Shown here one piece after another: positions 1 through 9,374 of a stretch of 17,531 bases of DNA. The notes beneath the pieces were generated by a model. That model saw only the letters and a program-made list of their open reading frames with translations. It had not been told where the DNA came from and made no database searches. Each line of letters starts with the position of its first letter. Within the stretch, counting starts at the first letter, position 1. The translations under genes and the position numbers were made by a program. Source of the stretch: Conidiobolus incongruus B7586 (Eukaryota > Entomophthoromycota > Entomophthoromycetes > Entomophthorales > Conidiobolaceae); NCBI GenBank assembly GCA_000697335.1, contig JNEM01015140.1:1-17531 (forward strand), read 5' to 3'.

Positions 1-639
1 ATCTTTAATTTTATATATTATAAATGAACTTTAATAGTATATTGAATATAAAGTTAAAATAAATCTTAAATTTTAAATACAAAAATTTAATTAATAGTTT
101 ATATATCAATAAAATATTTATTCCAGAGCTAAAGATTATGAACAAACTATATATATAATTTGTTATAATTACTAATTTGCTATTTTTTCAATTTTTTATA
201 ATAAATATAATATTAATTAAATTATTATTTTATATAATGAATATTAATATTAAAAAAATACTATTAATAATAAGTCATGATTTAGTATCTAAAATTTAGT
301 AAAATATTAGATATTACACCTGTTGGATATACTAAAAGGTATGAATAATGAATTATAAAGTAGATTGCTTATAAATCTTAAATACTCATTATATTACCCA
401 GCAAATATTACAAAGATTTAATATTATCTTGGTTCTTGACTTAATCACAAATAGATAAGTAATAACCTAAAAGTTCAATTGAATAATACATATATCATGG
501 AACAAAGTATTTCTATTATAATGTTCCTAATTAAGGTTATATATCTAAGGTAATTTATGAATTATGATTCACTTTCTAAAAGGTAAAAGTTCATCAATAC
601 TGAGATAAAGACTATAGATGACTAATGAGGCTTTGAAAT
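1..639. other. A+T-rich DNA, no supported gene
   Basis: The first 300 bases are almost pure A and T with no coding character. From about 300 to 640 the composition is a little richer in G and C, and short open stretches appear on the plus strand. I could not follow any of them for more than about 20 codons or tie them to a splice site. This part may be the upstream end of the relic that follows. Confidence 0.5.
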
Positions 640-1410
640 ATACAGGTGAATCAATAGTCATAACAACATCCAATGACATCAAAGAACTGGCTTAACTATC
701 AAAATACTTGCCTGTAATAATACTTTAAGTATTAACTTGGTAATAACTATATCATTGATTGAGCAATTATTTATTAGACGGACATGGAATTTTAATCCCA
801 ATAATATAATAGATAATCACTTTGACCCTAAATTAACGGTAATTTTAGGTGTAGTTGGATCTAGTAAAGGTGTAAGTAATTATTATTTTTTTAGTTATAT
901 TTATAGTTCCTATGATTCTTGACATTTATAAATTAAACTATCCAAAAAATTTGTAACTTTAATTTCATAATTTGTAAATTAAAATTAATTATGATTATTA
1001 GGTTGATTATTAATATTCTATTATGACGATTCAAATTAGTAAAATATATTTAAATATATAGGTTAATTATAGAATAATTAAAACAATTATGTAAATTAAA
1101 TAGTCAATAAAACAATATAATAGATATTTCAAATTTTTTGAATGATATAATAAACGAGAAGTAGTTATAATTCTATTACCAGAAAGTAAAATTAAATTTA
1201 TTTTATTTATAAGTGAAAGACTTATTAAAAATGCAACTTTAATTCATAATATCTAACAGATATTAAATAACATTTAAAGTATAAAATAAATACAGTTAGA
1301 ATATATCATATATTTAAATTATTATTTTTCAGTTCAATTTTGTTAAAGAGGATTAAACAGGTGAAAAAGTAATCATTGTTGGCATTAGTTAATTGATAAT
1401 TCAAAATATA
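640..1410 (+). pseudogene. Plus-strand gene relic, unidentified
   Basis: Three short stretches look like coding remnants. One, from 651, reads SIVITTSNDIKELA, then TAA, then LSKYLPVIIL. A second is a candidate exon at 778-871. It follows an AG, is fully open, contains HFDPKLTVILGVVGSSKG, and ends at a textbook GTAAGT donor at 872. A third, near 1345-1395, reads TGEKVIIVGIS with stops on either side. The pieces lie in different frames, as expected for exons or for decay. GVVGSSKG resembles a nucleotide-binding loop only loosely and lacks the GxxxxGK[ST] order, so I do not call it a P-loop. No family recognised. The alternative is chance open frames, but the donor site and the hydrophobic strand pattern argue against that for the middle piece. 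Confidence 0.35.
872..877 (+). promoter_or_regulatory. Candidate 5' splice site (GTAAGT)
   Basis: A consensus GTAAGT donor directly follows the open candidate exon 778-871. The downstream DNA is pure A+T, as in the other introns of this window. The acceptor is not certain. Confidence 0.35.
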
Positions 1411-1449
1411 CATTAATTTAAAAAAGCTAACGTTATATGAAAAACTAAT

Positions 1450-2620
1450 AAATTTATATTCCAACAATCTTTATTCAGTAATTTTAAGTTGTGAATAATT
1501 AAAATTTCATTGAGATCCACATATCTTTTATAGTATATGTCTCGGCAACTCTTTATATTTTCATCAGTAGAAACTTAGTATAACATAATAATTGCTTCAT
1601 TCTCTCTAAGGACTTTTTGTTAGTGATATAATCCTTAAATGTTGAAATTTATTGCTATTTGTAAAGCACTTGTTCAAAGTAGGCTAATAGGCTTTAGAAA
1701 TGGGATAACAAATATTCAAAGTAGAGACAGTATTTGCAGTGAGAGCGCAGACATCTTCTACCAAGGCCTTGGTGAGTATTGCAAGCAGAGATGGATCGTG
1801 TGTGGTACCCACAGCTAGAGTTGTCTCAGTATACTCTTATTATATTGAGTTGACACACTTCATTATAAAGAATATTCTGTAATTTGTATGAAATCATTTC
1901 TGGTTATAGTCCAGTCACATATAAATTCAAGACACTTGATCAACAGCTTAGTAATTTGTATCAAAAATAATATATGGGAAAACATTATCAGGATTCATAG
2001 CAATAACCCTGTACTTAAGCTTAAGAGCCACTTGATCATGAAAAGATATATAAGCATTGCTGTAACTTTCAGGATTTTTAGTCAAACCTTTATCAACAAC
2101 AGTTTTATGAATCCAGAAGAAATTTGAAAATTCATATCTATCAAATATGAATAAATTTGACCTAGTGATACATTGAGATCATTCTCGCTGAGCAATAGGC
2201 GAAGTATGTATTTGGATATGTTACAAGATAGTTGATACTAATTTTTATATACAGAATAAAAGCCTTTAGTTATTAAAATAAGCTTTGAAGTATTTGAGGG
2301 TAATTATAATAGTAGTATACTTTTCCTTCTTGAGTAATAATATATTACTATAAATATCATCAATATTTAATTTCAACAACTTATACTTTTGATTTTTTTT
2401 AGATTTGAATACTTGAACAGTTTTAATAGATGTGTTAGTATTATTCAATCAGGTATAAGCCATAATAGAATTAGTTCACTATAAATAACATCTAGATCCT
2501 TTTCTTTCTGAGCTGTTTGAATCATATTTTTTACAAAATTCCACGATTTCTAGAAGTAATTAGTATAAGATCTCACACAACAAGTCACAGACATTTTCCA
2601 ACGTTAACAAGACATTGATT
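1450..2620 (-). pseudogene. Minus-strand gene relic of about 1.2 kb, unidentified
   Basis: Read on the minus strand from right to left, five blocks look like coding sequence. At about 2455-2620, two overlapping frames both look coding (LENVCDLLCEIL, and VKNMIQTAQKEKDLDVIYSE), suggesting a frameshift there. An open block follows at 2266-2448 (IKTVQVFKSKK), then about 1930-2125 (KGLTKNPESYSNAYISFHD, VALKLKYRVIAMNPDNVFPY), about 1685-1830 (THDPSLLAILTKALVEDV) and about 1450-1610 (DENIKSCRDIYYKRYVDLNE). Between and within the blocks lie in-frame TAA, TAG and TGA codons and frame changes. The G+C content of 1680-1850 is clearly above the background. No family recognised. The opposite strand also shows an open frame at 1888-2127, but the minus-strand reading has the better amino-acid make-up. 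Confidence 0.45.
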
Positions 2621-3190
2621 ATTATTTACAACAAATATTTCAACAATTGAGTGGTAAGAGTTCATTCGATTTGAAACAGAGACTAGAATGATTTAATAAA
2701 GAAAGCACTAACCAATAACTAACTTATCAATAACTAATATTAATACTTTATGATTATAAATATTTTATATAATTCCATAATAACAATTTCACTAATTGAA
2801 TCATTATTGTTATTTCATTTACCAATTTACAATAATATTTGAAAATATATATATATATATATATATATTTATTTATTTATTTTTAATTAATAATTTTCAA
2901 TTCATTAAATATTATGATCATATATATGCTATTGAATATTAATTACTAAAATATTCAAATTTGATAATTTTTGAAATTACTAAAAATAATACTAATATTC
3001 CAATAAAATGATGGTATAATAAAATTCTTCAATTAAAATGAATTGATAATGGTATAAATATATGAATAGTTTAGAATCTATTTAAATAATTTTGACTTGA
3101 TAATTATCTTATTCATAAAAATAGTACAGTATGAAACAGATAAAAATGTGAATGTTGATTGTTTAAAGTATTTTATTAGGGTAGAAGTAG
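2621..3190. other. A+T-rich spacer between relics
   Basis: No coding stretch supported. It holds an (AT)12 microsatellite followed by ATTT units, listed separately. A possible 3' splice site (TATTTTATTAG) ends near 3179, just before the next relic. Confidence 0.5.
2845..2882. repeat. Microsatellite (AT)12 then (ATTT)4
   Basis: Twelve AT units run directly into four ATTT units. A simple-sequence repeat in an A+T-rich spacer. Confidence 0.9.
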
Positions 3191-3271
3191 ATAGAACAAG
3201 TGCCAAGGCTCCAGGATTCCAGATGCCAAATTCTAATTTCCAAGTTCCAGATTTCAGATACCCCAGATTCC

Positions 3272-3353
3272 ATCAGTACACTTTAACTCCATTTGTGTTC
3301 ACAACACCAATTTAATCTTTCGAGCCCAAGTGATTCATCCTTCAAGATCACTC
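3272..3353 (+). repeat. Internal repeat, copy 1
   Basis: Two blocks, ATCAGTACACTTTAA (3272-3286) and GAGCCCAAGTGATTCATCCT followed by TCAAGATCACTCC (3322-3353), return in the same order near 3559-3607. The gap between the blocks is 35 bases here and 7 bases in copy 2. Confidence 0.7.
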
Positions 3354-3558
3354 CAAACAAATTGATATAATCAATTGTCGCAAATGGGCTATGGATTGTG
3401 AATAACATTGATAAAGCATACAATCTCAAAGAGATCATATTTATGTCTTTTGGAACCTGGACAGGAATAAATCTAACAAATTTCTTAAAGAATGCCCATC
3501 ACAATAATCTCAGAAAAGAGGTTGTGTGATAGGAGTCGAAACTGGTAACCCAGAAGCT

Positions 3559-3607
3559 ATCAGTACGCTTTAAGGACCAGGAGCCCAAGTCATTCTTCAA
3601 ATCACTC
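3559..3607 (+). repeat. Internal repeat, copy 2
   Basis: ATCAGTACGCTTTAA (14 of 15 bases as in copy 1), then GAGCCCAAGTCATTCTTCAA and ATCACTC. The TAA at the end of the first block is shared by both copies. Confidence 0.7.
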
Positions 3608-3696
3608 TCAATAAAGTACCTGAATCAGTTATTTCCATGAGCGAAGAGTTGCGAAAAACAGTGACCAAGATTATGCACTCAAAGCATGTATATTGA

Positions 3697-4043
3697 TAAA
3701 ATTTTCTAAAAAGAAAAATGTATTAATATTATGATAAACAAAAAAGAATATAATCCGAAAAAAATTGTAATAAAATTTAGTTCAATTCTACCTCAGTTGA
3801 TCGACAGAGTTTTTTCAATTGTAGTTACAAATGAATATCTCTTGATTTTATCTAAATTATCAAGTTAATTAAAGATCTAAACAGACTTAAATATTATAAA
3901 ACAAAAAGTTTATATAGCAAATTAAAATATGTGATATTCGCAAATAGCAACAAGTAAATAATGTTGCGGATTAAAAATTGAAATATTCGACACCAATAAC
4001 AACGTTTATAAAATAATTCAGATATCATAGTATTGTATCTTAC
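3697..4043. other. Spacer, possible 3' part of a minus-strand gene
   Basis: A+T-rich. If the minus-strand exon at 4044-4138 is real, its downstream exons should lie here. I could not find an open continuation in the right phase. Nothing else is supported. Confidence 0.4.
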
Positions 4044-4138
4044 CTGTTAAGATATACGAGATAATTTAGTCTTGGTCTACCAATGGATGCATCGTCACAG
4101 TTTGTATAGGCAATTGTAAAGAACGAAAGGAAATTCAT
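4044..4138 (-). CDS. Possible first exon of a minus-strand gene
   Basis: Starting at an ATG (4138-4136, minus strand), an open stretch reads MNFLSFFTIAYTNCDDASIG and then RPRLNYLVYLNR. It runs into a good splice donor, AACAG followed by GTAAGA, with the intron starting at 4043. The 95-base exon is fully open and richer in G and C than its surroundings. The first ten residues are hydrophobic after MNF and could be a short signal sequence, but they are too few for a sure call. No downstream exon was found in phase and no family is recognised. It lies on the opposite strand between plus-strand relics. It could be a chance open frame next to a chance donor. Confidence 0.3.
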
Positions 4139-4310
4139 AAAATGAGAAGTAATAACGCTTTACATTCATGATTGCCATTTTTATAATTACCTAACCCCTT
4201 AGTTAATTTCACTATTCTAAAAATAACTTATTGGAATGACGTAGAGTGACTAATAAGATATTAATAAGTACAATTTATCATTAGTACAGTTACGCAATTC
4301 ATCTTGGTTA

Positions 4311-4550
4311 ATGAAAAAAGCAGTCTTATTAAATGAAGGAGGTAATTTAACTCCCTGTCTTAAGAACTAGTAATATTCTAGAACTTTCACATTATGAGCC
4401 ACCGTTTAAAGATTTTCAAATATTTGAACCACTTGACCTTTTCAAATATACGCTCGCACCTATTCTCTTTATGCTTTCTTTAATATTTTACTTAGATTTT
4501 TGGTTATATGCTTAGTATTTTATTGGGTTTTACGAAATTCCTTACCCTAG
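4311..4550 (+). pseudogene. Plus-strand exon relic with a membrane segment
   Basis: From ATG at 4311 one frame reads MKKAVLLNEGGNLTPCLKN up to two stops. From about 4360 a second frame (also entered from ATG at 4333) reads SNILELSHYEPPFKDFQIFE and then PLDLFKYTLAPILFMLSLIF, YLDFWLYA, TAG and YFIGFYEIPYPR. The coding stretch ends at AG followed by a consensus GTGAGT donor at 4551. The run YTLAPILFMLSLIFYLDFWL is long and hydrophobic enough for one transmembrane helix. A frame change at about 4360 and the internal TAG indicate decay under the standard code. The family is not recognised. Confidence 0.4.
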
Positions 4551-5113
4551 GTGAGTTTATGCCTCGAAACTAACATTAATATTATTAATGTTCATAAATT
4601 ATATAATCAATATGAATAATATTTGGTATATTGTTATAAAATCAATTTACAATCTGAATTTTGATAAATATTCATTAAGTATGAGATTTTATTTTTCATC
4701 AACATCATAATGAATCAAATTTAAGTGTCATTTAAAGCTTCGAATATTTAATATTTGATGAATATAATATATTAATAAACAAAAGAGTGAAGAAATTTAT
4801 ACAATGTATTTTAATATGATTTGAAATGTTCATCAAATTAGTTTTAATTATTGAAACTGAATTATAATTTATAATATATCAGTTATTATTATCTTTATTG
4901 ATTTTAATTTGATTATTATTTGAGTCAGTGTTATTATATTCAATAATTATCATTATTTAAGCTATTGTTGTAATTCAAAGATACCCGTCCATCTCGAATG
5001 GATAACTATGTTTATATTACATCTCATTTTTTGAGGTTCTGTTAGTCCATAATTGAATGATCTTCTGTAGATGCTTTTATTAGAATTAAACTAAATCCTA
5101 TGTCACTCACTGA
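4551..5113. other. A+T-rich spacer or long intron
   Basis: It begins with a GTGAGT donor and is mostly featureless A+T. The last 130 bases (about 4980-5113) are richer in G and C, as expected for a region just upstream of a gene, but hold no open frame I can support. An in-frame TGA (5111-5113) lies directly before the ATG at 5114. Confidence 0.4.
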
Positions 5114-6090
5114 ATGGATTATTTAAACCCAGAAGTGACAAGGATAGAAAGAGGAGGTTTTCCTGGATATTCTGCCACGATATCTCAACAGTAAGTTTTA
5201 AGACATACTGTTCCGATATGCTAAAGTGCAGGATTAATAAACAATTTACTAAATTGTATTTTGAGTACATTTCTAACAATGATCTTTATTTATAAAACTT
5301 ATTATACAACACAACACTATATAATATCCATATTTTGCAAATTGGTTAGACTATTATTGGGTGTTTAAAATTTGTTACTATTGGAAAAACTCCACCAAAT
5401 ACAAAGCAAGGAAATATTTATGATATTGATGTATATATTACTATATTATATATTAATTATATTCCATTTAAGTTAATTAACTATGATACTGTAAATAGTG
5501 AATTTAAAATTCCAAAATATTGATTCAGACCATATGATATGTCTCAGAGCTGTAAAGACAAGTCTCAAACTTGGACATAAGCAATTTCACTTATTAAAAT
5601 CATTATGAGCATATATATTTGGATAAATATAAGGTAAATAATTTCAATTTATATCATAAATGTCAATATAAAAATATCACTATAGATTGAAAAGCCTATT
5701 AAAAAACCATGCTGTATTGATGAAGAATGTCCATTAAAACCATGTACTGCTGTTGCAATTCTTTTCAATATTAGTTTTTGTACCCAAAAAGATTCAGAAT
5801 AGTAGTTTTAATTCAAAATTATTATAATATAATTTTTAACATATATTTAGGATTTTGCCTGAAGATAATAAATTTAGTAAAACATTAAATGATATCTTTC
5901 AGTCAACTGAGTAAGAATATCAAAAAATAGTTTCATTAAATATTAATTATTTTTTAGATTTTTTAAAACATTAAAACTCATTCAAACTTTGAAAACAAAT
6001 CAAAAAATAATAAAAATTAAAGCACAAAAGTTAGATCATTTGGCAAGTGCAGTCAATTCTTCACAAACTTTTATCTTTATAAAATTAAAA

Positions 6091-6119
6091 GTAAAAAGAA
6101 ATACTAACTCTCGAATTAG
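6091..6119 (+). other. Short intron with TACTAAC branch point
   Basis: A GTAAAA donor at 6091, a perfect TACTAAC at 6102-6108 and a TTAG acceptor ending at 6119, just before the long open exon 6120-6345. At 29 bases it is short, so the true donor may lie farther upstream. The branch-point match is of the yeast and fungal type. Confidence 0.45.
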
Positions 6120-6562
6120 GATGATGGTAATAGTAATACATCATCCACTTTAACTGATGAGATATATGAAGAAATGAATAAAATCGATACAAGTATGCAT
6201 ATCCCGACTGAAGATTAAATAAATTTTCAACCAATCGATAATGGAAGCGATGATTTAAAAGCTGAAATAAATCAGCTTCAAGTAGAATTAAATGAGCTTG
6301 AAAATTTAATAAACAAGATTGATCAAGAATGTGAGCTTTTATCAGGTAAATATAATTACAATTATAATTCTGAATAATCTTGAATATAATTTAATAAATA
6401 GATTCGCAAATACAGACAAGTTTAATGTATACAATTTGAGAAAACTTACAAAGATCAGGTTCAATCGATAAATTATAGAAATATTGAATTCTTAAAAATT
6501 CACCTCAAAAAAAGCTGGAACTGAAATTAATTGAAAAACAAGCATTTGAAGTTGAGTAAAAG
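6120..6562 (+). other. Exon pair with in-phase intron; acidic and coiled-coil part
   Basis: Exon 6120-6345 reads DDGNSNTSSTLTDEIYEEMN onward and holds DLKAEINQLQVELNELEN, with leucines or isoleucines spaced as in a coiled coil. An intron (6346-6401, GTAAAT to ATAG, 56 bases) splits a GAT codon. Exon 6402-6562 keeps the phase (DSQIQTSLMYTI, then KLELKLIEKQAFEVE) and ends at a GTATAT donor at 6563. The first exon has one in-frame TAA; the second has TGA twice, TAG and TAA. Four Gln codons in the first exon are plain CAA or CAG. Confidence 0.5.
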
Positions 6563-8108
6563 GTATATAAATATATATTATTAATATATATACACTGTAT
6601 TAAATTTATATAAAATGTGCAAACTTTGCTTATAGACCGTCATAAATTAATCCTAGTTTGTTTTGACAAATTAGGTTATACTGGAATTCAAAGAATGAAA
6701 ATTGAATCAGCTATTTCTAACGAAATTCATAAGTGATAAAATCAATTGAACTATCAACAGGTAAATATATATTTATAGTAACTATTTAATACTTATCATT
6801 ATATAGGAACTAGGAAATAAATTGCTAATATAATGACTGGTAATGATTACAACCTAAATAATCTCTCCAATAATTCAACTCATATCGACAATACCGAAAT
6901 ATGACTGAAAATTTCAATTTAAATATTCAAAATTATTTTATTCATAATTATATTACTATACTATTATATTATTTCTAATTAATTTAATGATGCAGCAAAA
7001 TTAAAGGACAATATTAAACTATGTTCAGATCAATATACCAATACTTAACATCTTTTATTCCAATTCATATTAGGACCAGATATGATTGTTGCGGAATTGA
7101 TTCAATTCAAGATCAATTGACATTTATTAGAATGGCTAAACTAAATTAATTGAAAATTATTCATACTGATAATTTGTATGAAAAACAGAAGAGTTTGATA
7201 TAACCTATCTCATATAATCAAATAACGCTTAATAATATACAATTAAATGCTAAAAAGGATCGATTACAGCATGAGGTAACAAATTTAAATATTATTTCTA
7301 TATTAAATTTATTTTTAAATTTTTTACAAGGTTTCAAAAGCTCAAATTTAATTATAAGTGAAGATCAAATTATGAGTGATGACGATTATTTGGGTAGACA
7401 AGATAGTAAAACTTCTTATTTTAAGCTATTTTTTAACTTCTATACTTTGAATCATAATAATTTATTATAGGAAATGAAACTATTGAACCAAGAACTCGAT
7501 TGATGTTATGGTGATCCTAATGAATAAGTTAATAAATGTTATAATAACTCTTCTAACCATTGTATATAGATTACTTAAAGAATATCATACAACCATGCTT
7601 GATGAAGTCAATCAAGATATTTCCAAATTGTGGCCTAAAATTTATTATGGAAAAGGTATGAAAAAATTATTGTTAATAAAATAATTTCTTATTAATCATA
7701 TTATAAATATTAAGACTTTAATTATTAAACTGATTATTTATCTGATACTCCAGAGCCATCTTTTAAATATCATGCAATTATTATTATTATATTGTTAGTT
7801 TTGAGGTTATAGGATTGGAAAAGTAATTTATGAGGATTTGGTAAAATCTGATCTTGTTTATTAAGTGAATAATAAGAATGGTATTTATACTGCATTGAAG
7901 CTAAAAAGGAGTAACAATTGATTTGTAATCAGTAATTATATCCATTACTGTATTGAGTAGTTAGGTGTATACATTATTGATATATAGAATAGAATGAATC
8001 AATTAGAACCATGCATCAATTGTATGCTTAGTAATAATGTTACTATTTCATATTTGCAAACCTAACAATATTTTAAATTTTATTTTATATAATATTTTCA
8101 TTTTATAG

Positions 8109-8437
8109 ATTGTTATGATAAAAATTCAAAATTAAACATATCTATGAAATTAAGTTCAGGTCAAAATAATATATTTACATTAACTATTCGACCTGCTTTG
8201 GCTAAAGAAATCAGACCTAAATGTAAATCCACAATCTTACACAACTTATTCGATAATGTGATTTCTAATAGTATTCATGCATTGGTGCGAATTTTAAAAC
8301 GGTAAATCAGCTAATATTTTGCAAAATTTATAAATTATTATAGTATAACTGAGTCAAAAACCTCAGAGAGCAAACCGCAAATAATCATTGCTACTAGAGA
8401 TCAAAAAATTACTTATCTTACAATCATCTATTTCTAG
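8109..8437 (+). other. Last two exons of the relic, in phase and open
   Basis: Exon 8109-8301 has 64 sense codons and no stop (KLSSGQNNIFTLTIRPALAK, LFDNVISNSIHALVRIL). A 42-base intron (8302-8343, GTAAAT to TATAG) splits an Arg codon. Exon 8344-8437 continues open (ITESKTSESKPQIIIATRDQ) to TAG at 8435. In DNA this rich in A and T, an open frame that survives splicing is good evidence of past or present coding. More stops follow at once, so TAG at 8435 is a credible end. Confidence 0.5.
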
Positions 8438-9333
8438 GAATTTTAATAAAATTGAGAATAATAGGTATGTTTATGTTTTTAAGTCTAATTATTTAAAACT
8501 TACATTTTAATCGTTAATTCTAATAATTATCTTCAAGTTAAAATAATATTATTTTGATCATTCTAATTAATTTTATTATTTATATGATCAAAGAATTTTT
8601 ATATATTACTATTAAAATTTGAATATTTTTATATTTGTTTTTTTAAGTGCTTATTTTTTTAAAAATTCCTTATAAAACAATAATATTAAACTATTATATT
8701 GAATATTATTATAGATATTATATATTTAAACATTTATTATAATAGTTTTTTAATTTAAGCTTTTAATTAATATTAATGTATTGATATAGTAATAATACAT
8801 AAATATTTAATAAATTGAATTTAAAATATGAAAAAATTAATAAAATATATACTTTTATTTTAATAATGATGTTGAATTATAATATTATTGAATTTCACCA
8901 AAAATATTATATATATATATTAAAATATTTTCAGTTTTATTATTATAAAAATCAAATAATTGCAAAATTTTCAAATTTAAATTTTAATATAGTTATAAAT
9001 ATATAATATATAAATTTGAAACTATAATATTAAGTTAATAATTAATATTATTATTATCATTAATAGCCCTTAATTATATTTTTGATACACTTGTAGTAAT
9101 TCAAAAACGGTTTTTTTGATTAATACTGTAATTTAATGTTTTACCAATTAATTAAATTTATTTTCAAGAATTAACATTTTATAAGTATATCTTTATTATA
9201 TAAAATGATTTTGATCATATAAGTTATAACTAATGAATTAAATTAATTTAATAACGCTATAATCTTTTATATAAATAATATATTATAACTTTAGTTTTAG
9301 GAATTTTAATTATCAATAAAAAATACCTATAAT

Positions 9334-9374
9334 TTTTAAATATAACACCAATTAAAGGTGGTTATATTTTAAAA
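9334..9374. repeat. Imperfect inverted repeat (hairpin)
   Basis: The left arm TTTTAAATATAACACC (9334-9349) and right arm GGTGGTTATATTTTAAAA (9357-9374) pair over 16 base pairs with two single-base bulges around a 7-base loop, AATTAAA. The inner CACC/GGTG part is the only G+C-rich spot for some distance. Confidence 0.6.

Larger units (their letters stand above)
3190..3696 (+). pseudogene. Plus-strand relic with two copies of a protein repeat
   Basis: From about 3192 one frame reads IEQVPRLQDSRCQILISKFQ and then ISDTPDSISTL, TAA. It goes on past 3320 as SSFKITPNKLI, TAA, SIVANGLWIVNNIDKAYNLK and FGTWTGINLTNFLKNAHHNN, ending in TGA near 3530. A second frame then reads RGCVIGVETGNPEAISTL, TAA, GPGAQVILQITLNKVPESVI and SEELRKTVTKIMHSKHVY before TGA at 3694. 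The two halves are homologous: ISDTPDSISTL pairs with ETGNPEAISTL, and FKITPNKLI-stop-S pairs with LQITLNKVPES. So this is coding DNA with an internal repeat of roughly 90 residues. The alternating polar and hydrophobic pattern suggests a beta-rich repeat, but I do not recognise the family. A shorter open frame at 3097-3315 overlaps in another phase and is probably a shadow. Confidence 0.5.
5114..8437 (+). pseudogene. Multi-exon gene relic with a coiled-coil segment, unidentified
   Basis: Exon-like blocks run in one direction with fitting splice signals. Exon 5114-5190 starts MDYLNPEVTRIERGGFPGYS and ends at GTAAGT. Near 5350-5580 there are overlapping candidate frames, including KIPKY, TGA, FRPYDMSQSCKDKSQTWT. 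Exon 6120-6345 joins 6402-6562 in phase. Block 7074-7275 contains RTRYDCCGIDSIQDQLTFIR and ends at a GTAACA donor. Block 7570-7655 contains EYHTTMLDEVNQDISKLWPK. Block 7813 to about 8060 contains RIGKVIYEDLVKSDLVY, and 8109-8301 joins 8344-8437 in phase. The protein would be several hundred residues, with charged, acidic and coiled-coil parts; a Cys-rich stretch (KKPCCIDEECPLKPC) near 5700 is one of two competing frames there. At least ten in-frame stops and some frame changes interrupt it. I do not recognise a family. A dead gene is the simplest reading; a reassigned stop code is the alternative. Confidence 0.5.

Noticed and set aside
1888-2127. Open frame of 79 codons on the plus strand
   Set aside because: The minus strand of the same DNA has better coding character and belongs to a longer relic.
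3097-3315. Open frame of 72 codons rich in Pro and Phe
   Set aside because: Another phase of the same DNA continues farther and matches the internal repeat at protein level, so this frame is probably a shadow. I am not fully certain.
5700-5812. Cys-rich peptide KKPCCIDEECPLKPC as a zinc-binding domain
   Set aside because: A competing frame in the same block is about as open and may be the one in phase with the previous exon, so the Cys pattern may not be translated.
8815-9006. Open frame of 63 codons on the plus strand
   Set aside because: Made only of A+T-type codons in a desert, no G+C rise, no splice or end signals.
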